44,443 nucleotides of DNA from Stieleria bergensis (lineage in GTDB: Bacteria > Planctomycetota > Planctomycetia > Pirellulales > Pirellulaceae). This document shows positions 1 to 7,874 of the stretch, one piece after another (positions within the stretch are counted from its first letter, which is position 1; each line of letters starts with the position of its first letter). The stretch covers positions 4,039,077 through 4,083,519 of the forward strand of contig CP036272.1 in the NCBI GenBank assembly GCA_007745635.1, read 5' to 3'. The position numbers and the translations under genes were made by a program. Below the pieces are notes generated by a model. The model saw only the letters and a program-made list of their open reading frames with translations. It was not told the origin of the DNA and did no database searches.

Positions 1-641
1 CCCGCAAAGGCGACGCGGCGGGTTTTAAGCTCCATGACAAAAAGAAGATAGAATGTTGTTAGGCCGCCCTTGGTCCATACTTCCACAGTGGTGAAGTCGA
101 TTGATGCCATTACGTCCCAGTGCGCCTTCAGAAAAGTCTCCCACGATGCTGTGCGTTTTCGGTCCGGTGCCGGCTCAATGCCGTGAGATTTGAGGATGTT
201 TCCAATGGTGGAGTCGCAGATGTGGTAACCGACGTTCGATAACGCACCGCTGATACGGTCGTAGCCCCACGTCGGATGCTCTTTCGCGAACTTGACGGTC
301 AAATCAACGATCACTTGGCGGACCCTTGGTCGACCAGATTTCTTCTCTTTGCGGTGGGAGTAGTCCCACTTATTGGCGACCAATTGTCGATGCCATCGAA
401 GGATTGTGTCCGGCGTGAACACGGTCCCAAACTGCTCGAGTTGTTTGCGACCGAGGATATTGCCTTTGACTGCCAAACGACGTCGCTGGTCATCGGTTAG
501 CAAGATACGCTTCTTGCCGAGCTTCTCTTTGAGAACGGCATTCTCGGTGCGAAGGTACTCAATGACTTCTTGTTGTTGTCGATTGACCCAACTGGCAAGA
601 ATGATCAGCATCAACTGCCACGGCTGCAGAATGAATTTCAT
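1..641 (-). CDS. DDE (rve) transposase, N-terminal part, partial
   Basis: The frame is open from the ATG at 641 to the window edge, about 213 residues. It starts [18 protein letters not shown], followed by a basic helical region with [16 protein letters not shown], the HTH-like segment [18 protein letters not shown], and the start of the integrase core with [10 protein letters not shown], which carries the first catalytic Asp. The protein is closely related to, but clearly different from, the right-hand copy (for example KQLEQFGTVFT here against [11 protein letters not shown] there). The type is common in planctomycetes and acidobacteria. Function is transposition of the element; the C-terminal catalytic residues are off the window. 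Confidence 0.85.
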   Translation of the reverse strand, partial: MKFILQPWQLMLIILASWVNRQQQEVIEYLRTENAVLKEKLGKKRILLTDDQRRRLAVKGNILGRKQLEQFGTVFTPDTILRWHRQLVANKWDYSHRKEKKSGRPRVRQVIVDLTVKFAKEHPTWGYDRISGALSNVGYHICDSTIGNILKSHGIEPAPDRKRTASWETFLKAHWDVMASIDFTTVEVWTKGGLTTFYLLFVMELKTRRVAFA

Positions 642-873
642 CGGCGTCTCGGTGGTTCGGAAAACCCGAGATGCTCATTGGTGCGAAACGAAATGTAAAC
701 CTGCGTGGGCAAGCGTGAAAGCAATCGGAGCTTGCCTGCGTTCCGGTTAGAACGATCGCAGAAACATTACCGCCGTCGACAGCACGTCGGTTCGGCTGAG
801 ATGTAGGCCTGACAAACGTTTGGAAGTCGCCTTTTTGCAGTGTTTAGTGCTCGGCTGAGTTTTTTGACCCCAC
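1..873 (-). mobile_element. rve-type insertion sequence, left copy (partial)
   Basis: This is the 5' part of an insertion sequence running leftwards out of the window. Its inner end is placed at 873 because the sequence from there matches the start of the right-hand copy (43281 onward, opposite strand). The shared terminus begins GTGGGGTCAAAAAACTC on the element's own strand. Both copies have the same 232-bp leader before the transposase ATG, with only a few base differences. The other terminus lies outside the window, so terminal repeats and target duplication cannot be checked. Confidence 0.85.
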
Positions 874-1128
874 GCGAATCAGCGACCGGCTTATGTGCGT
901 GAGCCACCGTTGCGAGGAGCTGCGACTAATCCGCCACCCTTACATATTTTCAACACCGGCAACTACAAGGCGGACGGAAACACCGGTAAAGAGTTTTTCA
1001 TTGCAGCCAAGCTGTATAGCGAAGGCCCGGCAACCGTCAAGGCAACCGATGCCGGCGGCCTGGTCGAATCAGATTTACTGATGCCCTACCAAGGCGGAGG
1101 CAAATTCGAGCTTCGTGCAACGAGGTAA
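874..1128 (+). pseudogene. 3' remnant of an unrecognised gene cut by the left IS
   Basis: The reading frame is open right up to the IS boundary at 873/874 and ends at a stop at 1126-1128. The readable part includes YVREPPLRGAATNPPP, then LHIFNTGNYKADGNTG and a C-terminus KFELRATR. It has a plausible protein composition but I recognise no family. Because no convincing start or ribosome-binding site is present and the frame continues into the IS end, I read it as the tail of a gene whose front was lost at the IS junction. A GTG at 895 could be misread as its start. After it, 1129-1364 shows nothing I can support. Confidence 0.45.
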
Positions 1129-1364
1129 GTCGGTGAATCCGGGCTTTGCGCATCCAGTGCCTCACGCTCTCTGCTGGGCGGTAACACGCTGGTTAATAGA
1201 CAACCGCGTGGACTGACGGTGGAATTGCGAGTGGCTAAGAAAACCAGACAGCGATTCGTCTCACGTGTGACCAGGCTTGACGAGCAAGGTTCGATCTATC
1301 ATGCAAGTGATCGAGAGTTACGTGAGACGATGGAAGTGTGCCACGGGTGGCCTTGGTGAGTTTG

Positions 1365-1976
1365 CTAAGCAACTGATCCTTGACGACGACGTCGACGGCT
1401 ACCTGCAAAGCCTACGATTCCCAGTAAGCCCATCGCGATAGCGCTGCTGGGCTCGGGAACGGTGCTAGCTTTTGCCCAATCACCGATGTACGTCCCGTTA
1501 GTGGCGAAGGTTGTTGCATTATCCTCAAAGGCATAGATTTTCCCAGAGCTTGGACCATTCAAGAGATTATTATAACTCGTTGCATCCAGAGTTATTGTCG
1601 TGGTGCCCACGAAAGCTTGCTGGCCAGAGGTAATGCTAGTGCTAACGCTATCGCTAAAACTTGATTCGTATAGATTGAGCGAGTAAACGCCGCTGTCTAA
1701 CAACCCCGAAGTTTCGACCTGGACAAACGCCCCCGTCGACTTAAAACCAAACGTATCGGACGCACCACCAAGCAATTGAGAGGCCACACTACCTGTCGCC
1801 TCTAAAACGATCCCGTTTGATGTAGGGCCCGTTACGGTGCCGATAGCTGTTTCTGTTGTAGCCGTTAGGGTGAGTTGGTTGGTGACGGATAAGTCCAATC
1901 CTATGAGGACTCCCGCATGAGCCGGATTGATCAAGGCGATTGAAAATAAGAACGTAAGAATGCTGAGGCATCTCAT
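1365..1976 (-). CDS. PEP-CTERM sorting-domain protein
   Basis: A secreted protein of about 203 residues. The start is taken at the ATG at 1976 because it directly precedes a clean signal peptide (MRCLSILTFLFSIALINPAHA); the frame extends a little further upstream to 2000. The body is rich in Ser, Thr and Gly and looks like a beta-sandwich surface protein. The C-terminus has the PEP-CTERM signal: VPEPSSAIAMGLLGIVGF followed by the basic tail RRRRR, which in known systems is recognised by an exosortase for sorting to the envelope. No exosortase gene is in the window, so the sorting enzyme would be encoded elsewhere. The molecular role is unknown. Confidence 0.8.
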   Translation of the reverse strand: MRCLSILTFLFSIALINPAHAGVLIGLDLSVTNQLTLTATTETAIGTVTGPTSNGIVLEATGSVASQLLGGASDTFGFKSTGAFVQVETSGLLDSGVYSLNLYESSFSDSVSTSITSGQQAFVGTTTITLDATSYNNLLNGPSSGKIYAFEDNATTFATNGTYIGDWAKASTVPEPSSAIAMGLLGIVGFAGSRRRRRQGSVA

Positions 1977-2114
1977 GCATCCACTCCTCTGGGAATACAT
2001 GAAGCACAGTCAGCAATCCAACTACAACTGCAATTCATTAAAACATGATGTAAACCGCATCCCAACACGGATGCGGTGATTCGCGACGCTTCCTGTTTCG
2101 GTCGCCGCGATATA

Positions 2115-2330
2115 TCACTTAGCGAGAGAATCGACGCAAGTGTTATTTTCGAAATAACTGTCATAAGCATTACCCGGGGTGGAGAACGATTCGATCGCGG
2201 TATCGATCAATTTTGCAGCAACCAATCCTTGTTCCTCGGCTTTGCGATCCCAAGCGACTGCTGTGCTTGTCGATTGGGGCAGGAACTCACCTTCTTCGTA
2301 CAGCAGCCCAACTTTGAATTTAGCTCTCAC
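2115..2330 (-). pseudogene. Sel1-repeat fragment
   Basis: The segment AKFKVGLLYEEGEFLPQSTS followed by AVAWDRKAEEQG reads as one Sel1-like (TPR-like) repeat. In-frame similarity continues upstream to about 2430 (FEQAEKDD), beyond the nominal GTG at 2330, but a TAA closes the frame and there is no ATG. A single repeat with no clear start suggests the 3' remnant of a larger Sel1 protein, overlapping the opposite-strand ORF at 2401. It could instead be a short expressed peptide from GTG 2330. Confidence 0.45.
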
Positions 2331-2400
2331 ATCGTCTTTCTCCGCCTGTTCGAATAGATTTTCGATGTGATCGTTGGCATTGCTAGATGATGCGGAATCG

Positions 2401-2658
2401 ATGATTACGCGAAAACCAATAGTGCTTTACGAGCAAGCAGCAATTTCAATCAAAACGGCGAGCGGCGAGACGATTATTTCGATGAACCCTGGCGGCGATG
2501 GCCAAAGGCAAACAGTTTCGGTCGCACCGCAAATCTTAAATGTTTGCATTGACGCGCCTGAATGCGTCGACATGTACGTTAACAAGCAGATGATTCCGCT
2601 TGATGACTACTCAGGAGAAGAGCGGGTCGAGTTTACTATTGATCTTGCAGAGTATTAA
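2401..2658 (+). CDS. Hypothetical protein
   Basis: About 85 residues from the ATG at 2401; an in-frame upstream start exists at 2374. The sequence reads like a real compact beta-rich protein (KPIVLYEQAAISIK, ETIISMNPGGDGQ, ending EERVEFTIDLAEY), acidic and without a signal peptide or membrane segment. I do not recognise the family. It lies divergently against the Sel1 fragment. It may itself be a remnant, since the surrounding 2 kb is full of gene pieces. Confidence 0.4.
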   Translation: MITRKPIVLYEQAAISIKTASGETIISMNPGGDGQRQTVSVAPQILNVCIDAPECVDMYVNKQMIPLDDYSGEERVEFTIDLAEY

Positions 2659-3461
2659 CGTTGTTTCAACCCATCACTATTTAAGCAACGAAACTCAGCC
2701 AAAGCACGCCTAGGATTCGCTCTTCCACAGTGGGAGTTCCTAGGGACAGAGCACTTTTGGAGGCATCACGGATTCTTCCAAGTGCTCCGTGTCGGCTGCT
2801 GGAGCGACCTCGCGGTGCATTGCCGGTCAGCGGGCCGGATTAGGAACTGCCCGTCGTTCCGCCTCAGCAGCATCGGTTTCCGTGTAGCCTGTGTTCCGTC
2901 TGGCCAGTAGGCGGAGCCGCACCCTGTACGAACAGTCAAAAGCGCGACATCTGGTGGGGCTGAGCCTATAACCCCGCGGTCAGGCTGACAGAGATAGCAG
3001 AGAGTTTGGTGGAAACGCAGGGCACAAGAGGTCACATCGTGTGGAAACGATGTCGCGCAGTGGTAGGAAACAGAGACGTTTCAATCCTGGAAAACTACCG
3101 TAAGTCGTTACGCAGATTGCGGATAAGTCGCACGGACTCTCTGCCGGCGCATGAAAAAACCCCACGGTCGCAATGGAATACGAACGAGGGGCCAAAGTTG
3201 TGGGCGACCAGCGGTTTTCAAACTCTTGCGGGATTCTAGCCGTTGGTCAGAACACTTGGCAGATTATGTGGTGATTTTCTTTTAGGAATTGCCCGATCAC
3301 GGCGATCGGTTTGTTCGTTGCAGTTCCTGAGTGGGGTGGATGATTACTTGTTGGCTTGAATTCTACTTTGGCGCGCACTTGGGCGGAAGGACGGCATAGG
3401 TAACCGGGGAGGGAGCGTTTGGTTGCTCCCGGTTGCTTGTTGTTCTTTCAGAGGGTTGCGT
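2659..3461 (+). other. About 800 bp without a recognisable gene; possible structured region
   Basis: Short ORFs here on both strands have no family features and poor composition. The stretch is rich in short inverted repeats. One is ACATCGT/ACGATGT around a GTGGAA loop at about 3033-3052, and the motif GGAAAC recurs three times between 3010 and 3080. A further inverted repeat, CCGATC/GATCGG at 3293-3309, lies upstream of the recombinase operon and could be an operator or recombination half-sites. None of this matches a tRNA, RNase P, SRP or tmRNA that I can recognise. Confidence 0.3.
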
Positions 3462-3722
3462 GTGGGTAAGCCGGATTTGGATGTGGGTGAGCTGTCGCCA
3501 GATGAGCGGCGACGGGCCGTGGCTGAGTTGCTCGGTCGCGGCGTGGGGCGGTGGAAACGGTTTTGTCTGGAAACTGTTTCGGGAACTCTTAAAGACTCTT
3601 TGGGAAAGCCGCTTGAGCCGGGTCGGTTTCCAGGGCTCTCTGTGACGGACGCGGATTCTGAGCGGCAGATGACCGCGGACGAATCCATTCCTTCTTTCAC
3701 AGAGGTACCCATTCATGAGTGA
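3462..3722 (+). CDS. Small recombinase-associated protein, ORF 1 of the operon
   Basis: About 86 residues. GTG 3462 is chosen over the upstream TTG 3423 because GAGGG at 3451-3455 sits six bases before it. The N-terminal third has a basic helix, SPDERRRAVAELLGRGVGRW, a pattern I associate with small ORFs upstream of planctomycete recombinases; the rest is low in structure. It overlaps the next ORF by 8 bp, opening a run of five coupled genes. The role is unknown; as a short basic helical protein it might be a DNA-binding accessory of the recombinase (inference). Confidence 0.55.
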   Translation: MGKPDLDVGELSPDERRRAVAELLGRGVGRWKRFCLETVSGTLKDSLGKPLEPGRFPGLSVTDADSERQMTADESIPSFTEVPIHE

Positions 3723-3927
3723 TGCAAGACGCAGCGATATCGCTGCCATTCTTTCGCGTGCATTGACTCGCTGCCGGACCAAGGCAGGACAATCTGCGAC
3801 GCAATGTGCGATCTACACCCGTCAGTCGAATCAAGTCGATGCCGAACCAAATTCCGATTCGCTCGACAACCATGATGTGTCGGTCGTCTCCGAAACGGAA
3901 CAAGCCAACACGGAGGTGAGCCGATGA
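3715..3927 (+). CDS. Mini-recombinase: helix plus internally deleted serine-recombinase fragment, ORF 2
   Basis: Seventy residues from ATG 3715, with AGAGG upstream. The first part (ARRSDIAAILSRALTRCR) resembles the basic helix of ORF 1. The second part copies two separate segments of the full recombinase two genes downstream. CAIYTRQS aligns with its catalytic-serine segment CAIYTRKS, and SLDNHDVSVVS aligns with SLD (about residue 36) joined directly to DNHGVSFVS (about residue 112). The intervening ~75 residues are missing, with a shared TCGAC at the join. The catalytic Ser is retained, but the arginines and the active-site fold are gone, so it cannot be a working recombinase. It overlaps DUF2924 by ATGA. 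Confidence 0.7.
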   Translation: MSDARRSDIAAILSRALTRCRTKAGQSATQCAIYTRQSNQVDAEPNSDSLDNHDVSVVSETEQANTEVSR

Positions 3928-4415
3928 CGGATGAAACTCGATTGGCGGTTGCTGCGCTTGAGGACAAGACAGTCAATGAATTGCGAACGCTCTATGAAGA
4001 AGTGTTCGATGAAGTTTGTCGCAGCCGGCACAAAAAGTATTTGGTTCGACGCATCGCTTGGCGGTTGCAAGCGTTGGACGAAGGCGGGCTGAGCAACGAA
4101 GCGAAACAGAAGGCTCGCGAGTTGGCGGCGACTTCGGATCTTCGCATGACGGCTCCTCGCGAGGAGGTTCTGGACAACGTTCGTCGGGCCACGCCAGAGG
4201 AAGACGGGTACGTCGACTGGGATCCACGTTTGCCACCGCCAGGAAGCTTTCTGGAACGGCGATACAAGGGCACGATGGTTCGCGTGCTCGTCCTGACGGA
4301 CGGATTTGAATACGAGGGTAAACGGTTTCGTTCGCTGTCGAAAGTCGCTGGCGTGATCACTGGTGTCAGCTACAACGGATTTCTCTTCTTCCGGCTTGGA
4401 AGGATACAGAAATGA
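3924..4415 (+). CDS. DUF2924 domain protein, ORF 3
   Basis: 163 residues; GGAGGT at 3912-3917 supports ATG 3924. The N-terminal helical part (LRTLYEEVFDEVCRSRHKKY, then RRIAWRLQ) and the C-terminal DUF2924 core (LPPPGSFLERRYKG, VLVLTDGFEYEGKRFRSLSKVA) are both present and of usual length. DUF2924 proteins are typically encoded next to large serine recombinases in phages and islands. The C-terminal fold is thought to bind DNA, but I know of no established function. It starts within the stop of ORF 2 and its own stop overlaps the recombinase ATG, so co-translation with the recombinase is very likely. Confidence 0.85.
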   Translation: MTDETRLAVAALEDKTVNELRTLYEEVFDEVCRSRHKKYLVRRIAWRLQALDEGGLSNEAKQKARELAATSDLRMTAPREEVLDNVRRATPEEDGYVDWDPRLPPPGSFLERRYKGTMVRVLVLTDGFEYEGKRFRSLSKVAGVITGVSYNGFLFFRLGRIQK

Positions 4416-5986
4416 AGAAGCAAACGGAATCTGAACGGCGGATCATTCGGTGCGCGATCTACACCCGTAAGTCGACTGAGGAAGGTCTCGATCAAGAGTT
4501 CAATTCGCTCGACGCCCAACGTGAGGCCGGCGAGAACTTTATCGCCAGCCAATCGCAGGAGGGATGGAAGGTAATCGCGACCCGGTATGACGACGGTGGC
4601 TACTCCGGCGGTAACGTCGACCGGCCGGCGATGAAACGATTGTTGGAAGATATTTCGGCGGGCAAGATTGATTGCGTGGTCGTGTATAAGGTCGATCGAC
4701 TGAGTCGTAGCTTGCTGGACTTCTCGAAGATCATGGAAACGTTCGACAACCATGGCGTGTCGTTCGTGTCGGTGACGCAACAGTTCAACACGACGCACTC
4801 GATGGGTCGGTTGACGTTGAACATCTTGCTTTCATTCGCCCAGTTTGAACGAGAGATCATTGGCGAGCGGATTCGCGACAAGATTGCGGCTCAGCGACGG
4901 CGCGGGAAATGGGCGGGCGGTATCCCGGTGCTGGGGTACGACGTTGACCGATCCGGACCAAGCCCGAAGTTGGTGGTCAACGCGGACGAGGCGGCAAAGG
5001 TGCGGCGGATATTTGGTTTGTATCTCGAGATGGAGTCGATGACCCCGGTGGTCGAAGAACTTGACCGTCGTGGCTGGTGCTTGAAGTCTTGGAAGACGAT
5101 ATCGGGAAAAGCGAGAGGCGGTAAACCATTTGATAAGTCGTCGCTGCATACGATGCTGACCAACCAAACCTATATTGGTCGGATCAAGCATAAGACGCAG
5201 ACGTTCAAGGGTGAGCATACGCCGATCATTGACCAGAAGTTGTTCGACGATGTCGCAGCGATGATGCGGAGCCATGCTCGCGGCGGCGGCAACCACCTGG
5301 TCAACAAGTATCAAGCGTTATTAAAGGGTTTGATTTATTGCCCGGCATGCAACCACTCGATGGTCCACAACGTAGCTCGCCGCCGGTCCAAAGTGTACCG
5401 CTACTACACGTGTGTGACGGCGATCAAACGCGGGCGGAAGTACTGTCCGTCGCCCTCGCTGCCAGCGGCGGATATCGAGGCGGCCGTGGTCGACCAGATT
5501 CGCTGCATCGCGGATGATCCAGGCTTACGCCGGGATGTGTTGGAGCAGTCGAGTAAACGTTGCGAAGCGGAGTTAGCCGAGTTGAATACCCAACGAACGC
5601 AGCTCACCCAACGGTTGAATCACCAGCACGAACAGATGAAGCATGTGAGCAGCACGACGGATGCCGGGTCTGGCGATTCAGAACGATTGGCCGCGTTGCA
5701 CCAAGAGGTTGCCGGAATTATCGAGTCGCTTGAAATCGTTGACGGTGAGATCAAACGCTTGACTGCCGAACAGATCGACGAGCGTGATGTGAACGCGGCC
5801 TTCTCGGACTTTGGCAACGTCTGGAATGAGCTGAACATACGCGAGAAGTCGGCGGTGCTAACGTTGCTGATCAGCCGGATCGAATTCGACGCTGACGAAA
5901 GCTCGCTTTCGATCTCGATGCACCCGGCGGGCATCAAAACCTTTTCTGCCGAAGCGACCGAACAACAACAGGAGACGAACTCATGA
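4412..5986 (+). CDS. Large serine recombinase (resolvase/invertase superfamily), ORF 4
   Basis: 524 residues. The resolvase catalytic domain spans about 12-165, with the nucleophile Ser21 in CAIYTRKS, YDDGGYSGGNVDRPAM, and the arginine-bearing VVVYKVDRLSRS. The Recombinase domain (about 190-300) contains GIPVLGYDVDR. A Cys-rich zinc-ribbon segment at about 313-350 shows CPACNHSM and later Cys residues. A long coiled coil follows at about 385-455, as in integrases that use it to control direction. All domains are intact, so it is probably active in site-specific excision or integration of an element. Candidate attachment sites were not found. The ATGA overlaps on both sides indicate a coupled operon. 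Confidence 0.93.
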   Translation: MKKQTESERRIIRCAIYTRKSTEEGLDQEFNSLDAQREAGENFIASQSQEGWKVIATRYDDGGYSGGNVDRPAMKRLLEDISAGKIDCVVVYKVDRLSRSLLDFSKIMETFDNHGVSFVSVTQQFNTTHSMGRLTLNILLSFAQFEREIIGERIRDKIAAQRRRGKWAGGIPVLGYDVDRSGPSPKLVVNADEAAKVRRIFGLYLEMESMTPVVEELDRRGWCLKSWKTISGKARGGKPFDKSSLHTMLTNQTYIGRIKHKTQTFKGEHTPIIDQKLFDDVAAMMRSHARGGGNHLVNKYQALLKGLIYCPACNHSMVHNVARRRSKVYRYYTCVTAIKRGRKYCPSPSLPAADIEAAVVDQIRCIADDPGLRRDVLEQSSKRCEAELAELNTQRTQLTQRLNHQHEQMKHVSSTTDAGSGDSERLAALHQEVAGIIESLEIVDGEIKRLTAEQIDERDVNAAFSDFGNVWNELNIREKSAVLTLLISRIEFDADESSLSISMHPAGIKTFSAEATEQQQETNS

Positions 5987-6414
5987 TCACGGTCAAATGC
6001 AAGGTCAACGTGAACCTGAAGAAACCTAACAAGAAGAAGGAGGAGCCGGCCGACGATACACCGGCGAGACGGCGGGGAAAGGTTCCAAGGATTTCACGCT
6101 TGATGGCGCTCGCGATTCGGATGGACGATATGCTGCGACGTGGTGAAGCGCAGGACACAATCGAACTTGCCGAGTTGGGCAAAGTCTCGCAGCCTCGTCT
6201 CACTCAAATCCTGAGCCTTTCGCTACTCGCACCCGAAATTCAAGAAGCGTTGCTCTACCTGCCCCGCGAAATGACGGGGCGTTCCAACATTCACGAAAGG
6301 AACCTGCGTCCGATCACAAGGGAATTGTGTTGGGTCAAGCAGCGTGAAATGTGGACGATCCTGTTACAGGAATGCTGTCTGGATTCCAATAAGCTTCGCG
6401 GCACGAATTTCTAA
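5983..6414 (+). CDS. ParB/KorB-like HTH protein, ORF 5
   Basis: 143 residues from ATG 5983, overlapping the recombinase stop by four bases and preceded by AGGAG. The N-terminus is very basic (NKKK, RRRGKVPR). The centre, DTIELAELGKVSQPRLTQIL, followed by LSLLAPEIQEALLYLP, looks like the helix-turn-helix of ParB/KorB-type proteins. The protein probably binds DNA, perhaps as a regulator or directionality partner of the recombinase (inference). Its place as last gene of the coupled operon supports a shared job. The 146 bp after it, up to the IS3 element, shows no gene. Confidence 0.65.
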   Translation: MITVKCKVNVNLKKPNKKKEEPADDTPARRRGKVPRISRLMALAIRMDDMLRRGEAQDTIELAELGKVSQPRLTQILSLSLLAPEIQEALLYLPREMTGRSNIHERNLRPITRELCWVKQREMWTILLQECCLDSNKLRGTNF

Positions 6415-6632
6415 GCGATGACCTCAGATCGTCTCATCCATCGACCACTTCCGGGTTCAACCCGTGCAAAGAATCACAGACTTGTCAACGCAAGAGCCGC
6501 TTGGATGCCGATGGGCGCGGGCGCTAGTCGTCCGCCCAGTCGAAACCGCACGACTGTCCCTGGCGTGCTCCCCAAAAACTAATCCATCTGTTATGAAGGT
6601 TTACCGGCCGAGCCGGCCAAAGGAGACTTTTT

Positions 6633-6917
6633 ATGACTAAGAAACGCAAACGACGGAAACCCGAGCAGATCGTGAAGGCGATTCAAGAAGGCGATGCGAT
6701 GATGGCGGCGGGCAAGACAGAGGCCGAGGTGTTTCAAACGCTTGAAATCAGCGTAACGACCTGGGAGCGTTGGAAGAAACTGTATGGCGGAATGAAGTCG
6801 GATGAAGCAAAACGACTTCGTGAGCTTGAAGTCGAGAATCAACGACTCAAAGAGCTTCTCGCCGAGGCCGAGCTAGACAAGAAGATCCTCAAGATGGCCG
6901 CAGAGGGAAACTTCTGA
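6633..6917 (+). CDS. IS3-family transposase OrfA
   Basis: 94 residues. A basic N-terminus leads into an HTH_Tnp_1 domain (KPEQIVKAIQEGDAMMAAGK, then EVFQTLEISVTTWERWKKLY), and a C-terminal leucine-zipper helix follows (LRELEVENQRLKELLAEAEL). The end of the type LDKKILKMAAEGN is typical of IS3 OrfA proteins. It recognises the element ends and joins OrfB through frameshifting. Confidence 0.92.
   Translation: MTKKRKRRKPEQIVKAIQEGDAMMAAGKTEAEVFQTLEISVTTWERWKKLYGGMKSDEAKRLRELEVENQRLKELLAEAELDKKILKMAAEGNF
6905..6911 (+). promoter_or_regulatory. -1 programmed frameshift heptamer of the IS3 element
   Basis: The heptamer GGGAAAC is in the correct phase (G GGA AAC) four codons before the OrfA stop. 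A -1 slip continues in the frame CTT CTG AGC CCG ACG, which stays open into OrfB. This matches the canonical slippery pattern and the known expression of IS3 OrfAB fusions. The second IS copy has the same site at 41469-41475. Confidence 0.75.
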
Positions 6918-6967
6918 GCCCGACGCGACGACGTGAGGCTGTTGCAAAGGCTCAGAAATCCTTTGCA

Positions 6968-7822
6968 GTGTCAGAACGTCGGGCATGCAAAACGCTTGGC
7001 CAACCGCGGAGTACTCATCGGTACCAAGCGAAATCCAAGAGCGACGAAGAGCGATTGCTTCGCCGCATTTACGAACTGGTTCGAGAATTCCCCCGCTACG
7101 GCTACCGGATGATCACGCGGATGTTACGCCGCGAAGGATGGACAGTGAATTACAAACGAATCTATCGGCTTTGGAAACGAGAAGGTCTTCGAGTGCCACG
7201 AAGAAAGGCGAAGAAACGCAGGCTTGGAAGCGTTTCAGGAGGGATCTGCCGTCGCCGCGCCGAACGCATCAATCACGTTTGGTCGATTGACTTTATCTTT
7301 GATCGAACAATCAATGGGCGGTCAGTGAAGATCCTTTCGTTGATCGATGAGTACTCACGAGAATGCATCGCCTTGGAGGTCTCACGCCGGTTCACCGGCG
7401 ATGACTTGGTTGCCCTTCTAGTGGATGTGTTTGCAATTCGAGGCATTCCGGCATTTATCCGAAGTGACAACGGACCAGAGTTCATCAGTCGCCGCGTCCG
7501 CGATTTCCTTGGACGCATTGATGTCGGCACATCGTTCATTGAACCAGGTAGCCCCTGGGAGAACGGCTATGTCGAGAGCTTCCACAGCCGGTTTCGTGAC
7601 GAGTGTTTGTCCTGCGAAGCGTTCAGCACGCTTGCCGAAGCGCAACAGGTAATCGGGCAATGGAGATCGACGTACAACCATCGACGTCCCCACAGCTCGC
7701 TGAGCGGGCTTACTCCTGCGGAGTTCGCGACCCGTTGTGCCGCTTCAACTCCAGTCGCTGCGCTCCTTACGTCGAAGCGGCACAACGAATGTGATTCAGT
7801 AACCCAATCCCTACCTTCATAA
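6968..7822 (+). CDS. IS3-family transposase OrfB (DDE integrase core)
   Basis: 284 residues if started at GTG 6968, but the frame is open back across the frameshift site, so the natural product is probably an OrfAB fusion of about 395 residues. It has an HTH_21-type segment (EFPRYGYRMITRMLRREGW) and an rve core with the three acidic residues in WSIDFIFD, RSDNGPEF and NGYVESFHSRFRDECL. The tail YNHRRPHSSLSGLTPAEF is diagnostic for IS3. The C-terminus extends slightly past that, ending close to the right inverted repeat. Confidence 0.93.
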   Translation: MSERRACKTLGQPRSTHRYQAKSKSDEERLLRRIYELVREFPRYGYRMITRMLRREGWTVNYKRIYRLWKREGLRVPRRKAKKRRLGSVSGGICRRRAERINHVWSIDFIFDRTINGRSVKILSLIDEYSRECIALEVSRRFTGDDLVALLVDVFAIRGIPAFIRSDNGPEFISRRVRDFLGRIDVGTSFIEPGSPWENGYVESFHSRFRDECLSCEAFSTLAEAQQVIGQWRSTYNHRRPHSSLSGLTPAEFATRCAASTPVAALLTSKRHNECDSVTQSLPS

Positions 7823-7874
7823 CCCTGGACCAAGTTTCGGGGGCATTCCATCCCCTCGACGTTCTCCCAAGCGT

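Larger units (their letters stand above)
6561..7850 (+). mobile_element. IS3-family element, complete copy 1 (1290 bp)
   Basis: The ends are defined by imperfect inverted repeats: the left end starts TGGCGTGCTCCCC and the right end, read inward, TGGAATGCCCCCG. The 4-bp target duplication TCCC flanks it on both sides (6557-6560 and 7851-7854). It has two overlapping-phase ORFs in the usual IS3 arrangement. Copy 2 at 40530-41819 is inverted, has the same length and encodes identical proteins. Intact ends and target duplications show a recent independent insertion between the recombinase operon and the metabolic operon. Confidence 0.95.

Noticed and set aside
2980..3239. Short ORFs on both strands between the Sel1 fragment and the recombinase operon
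   Set aside because: Overlapping ORFs on both strands with unusual composition and no recognised domain; treated as noncoding.
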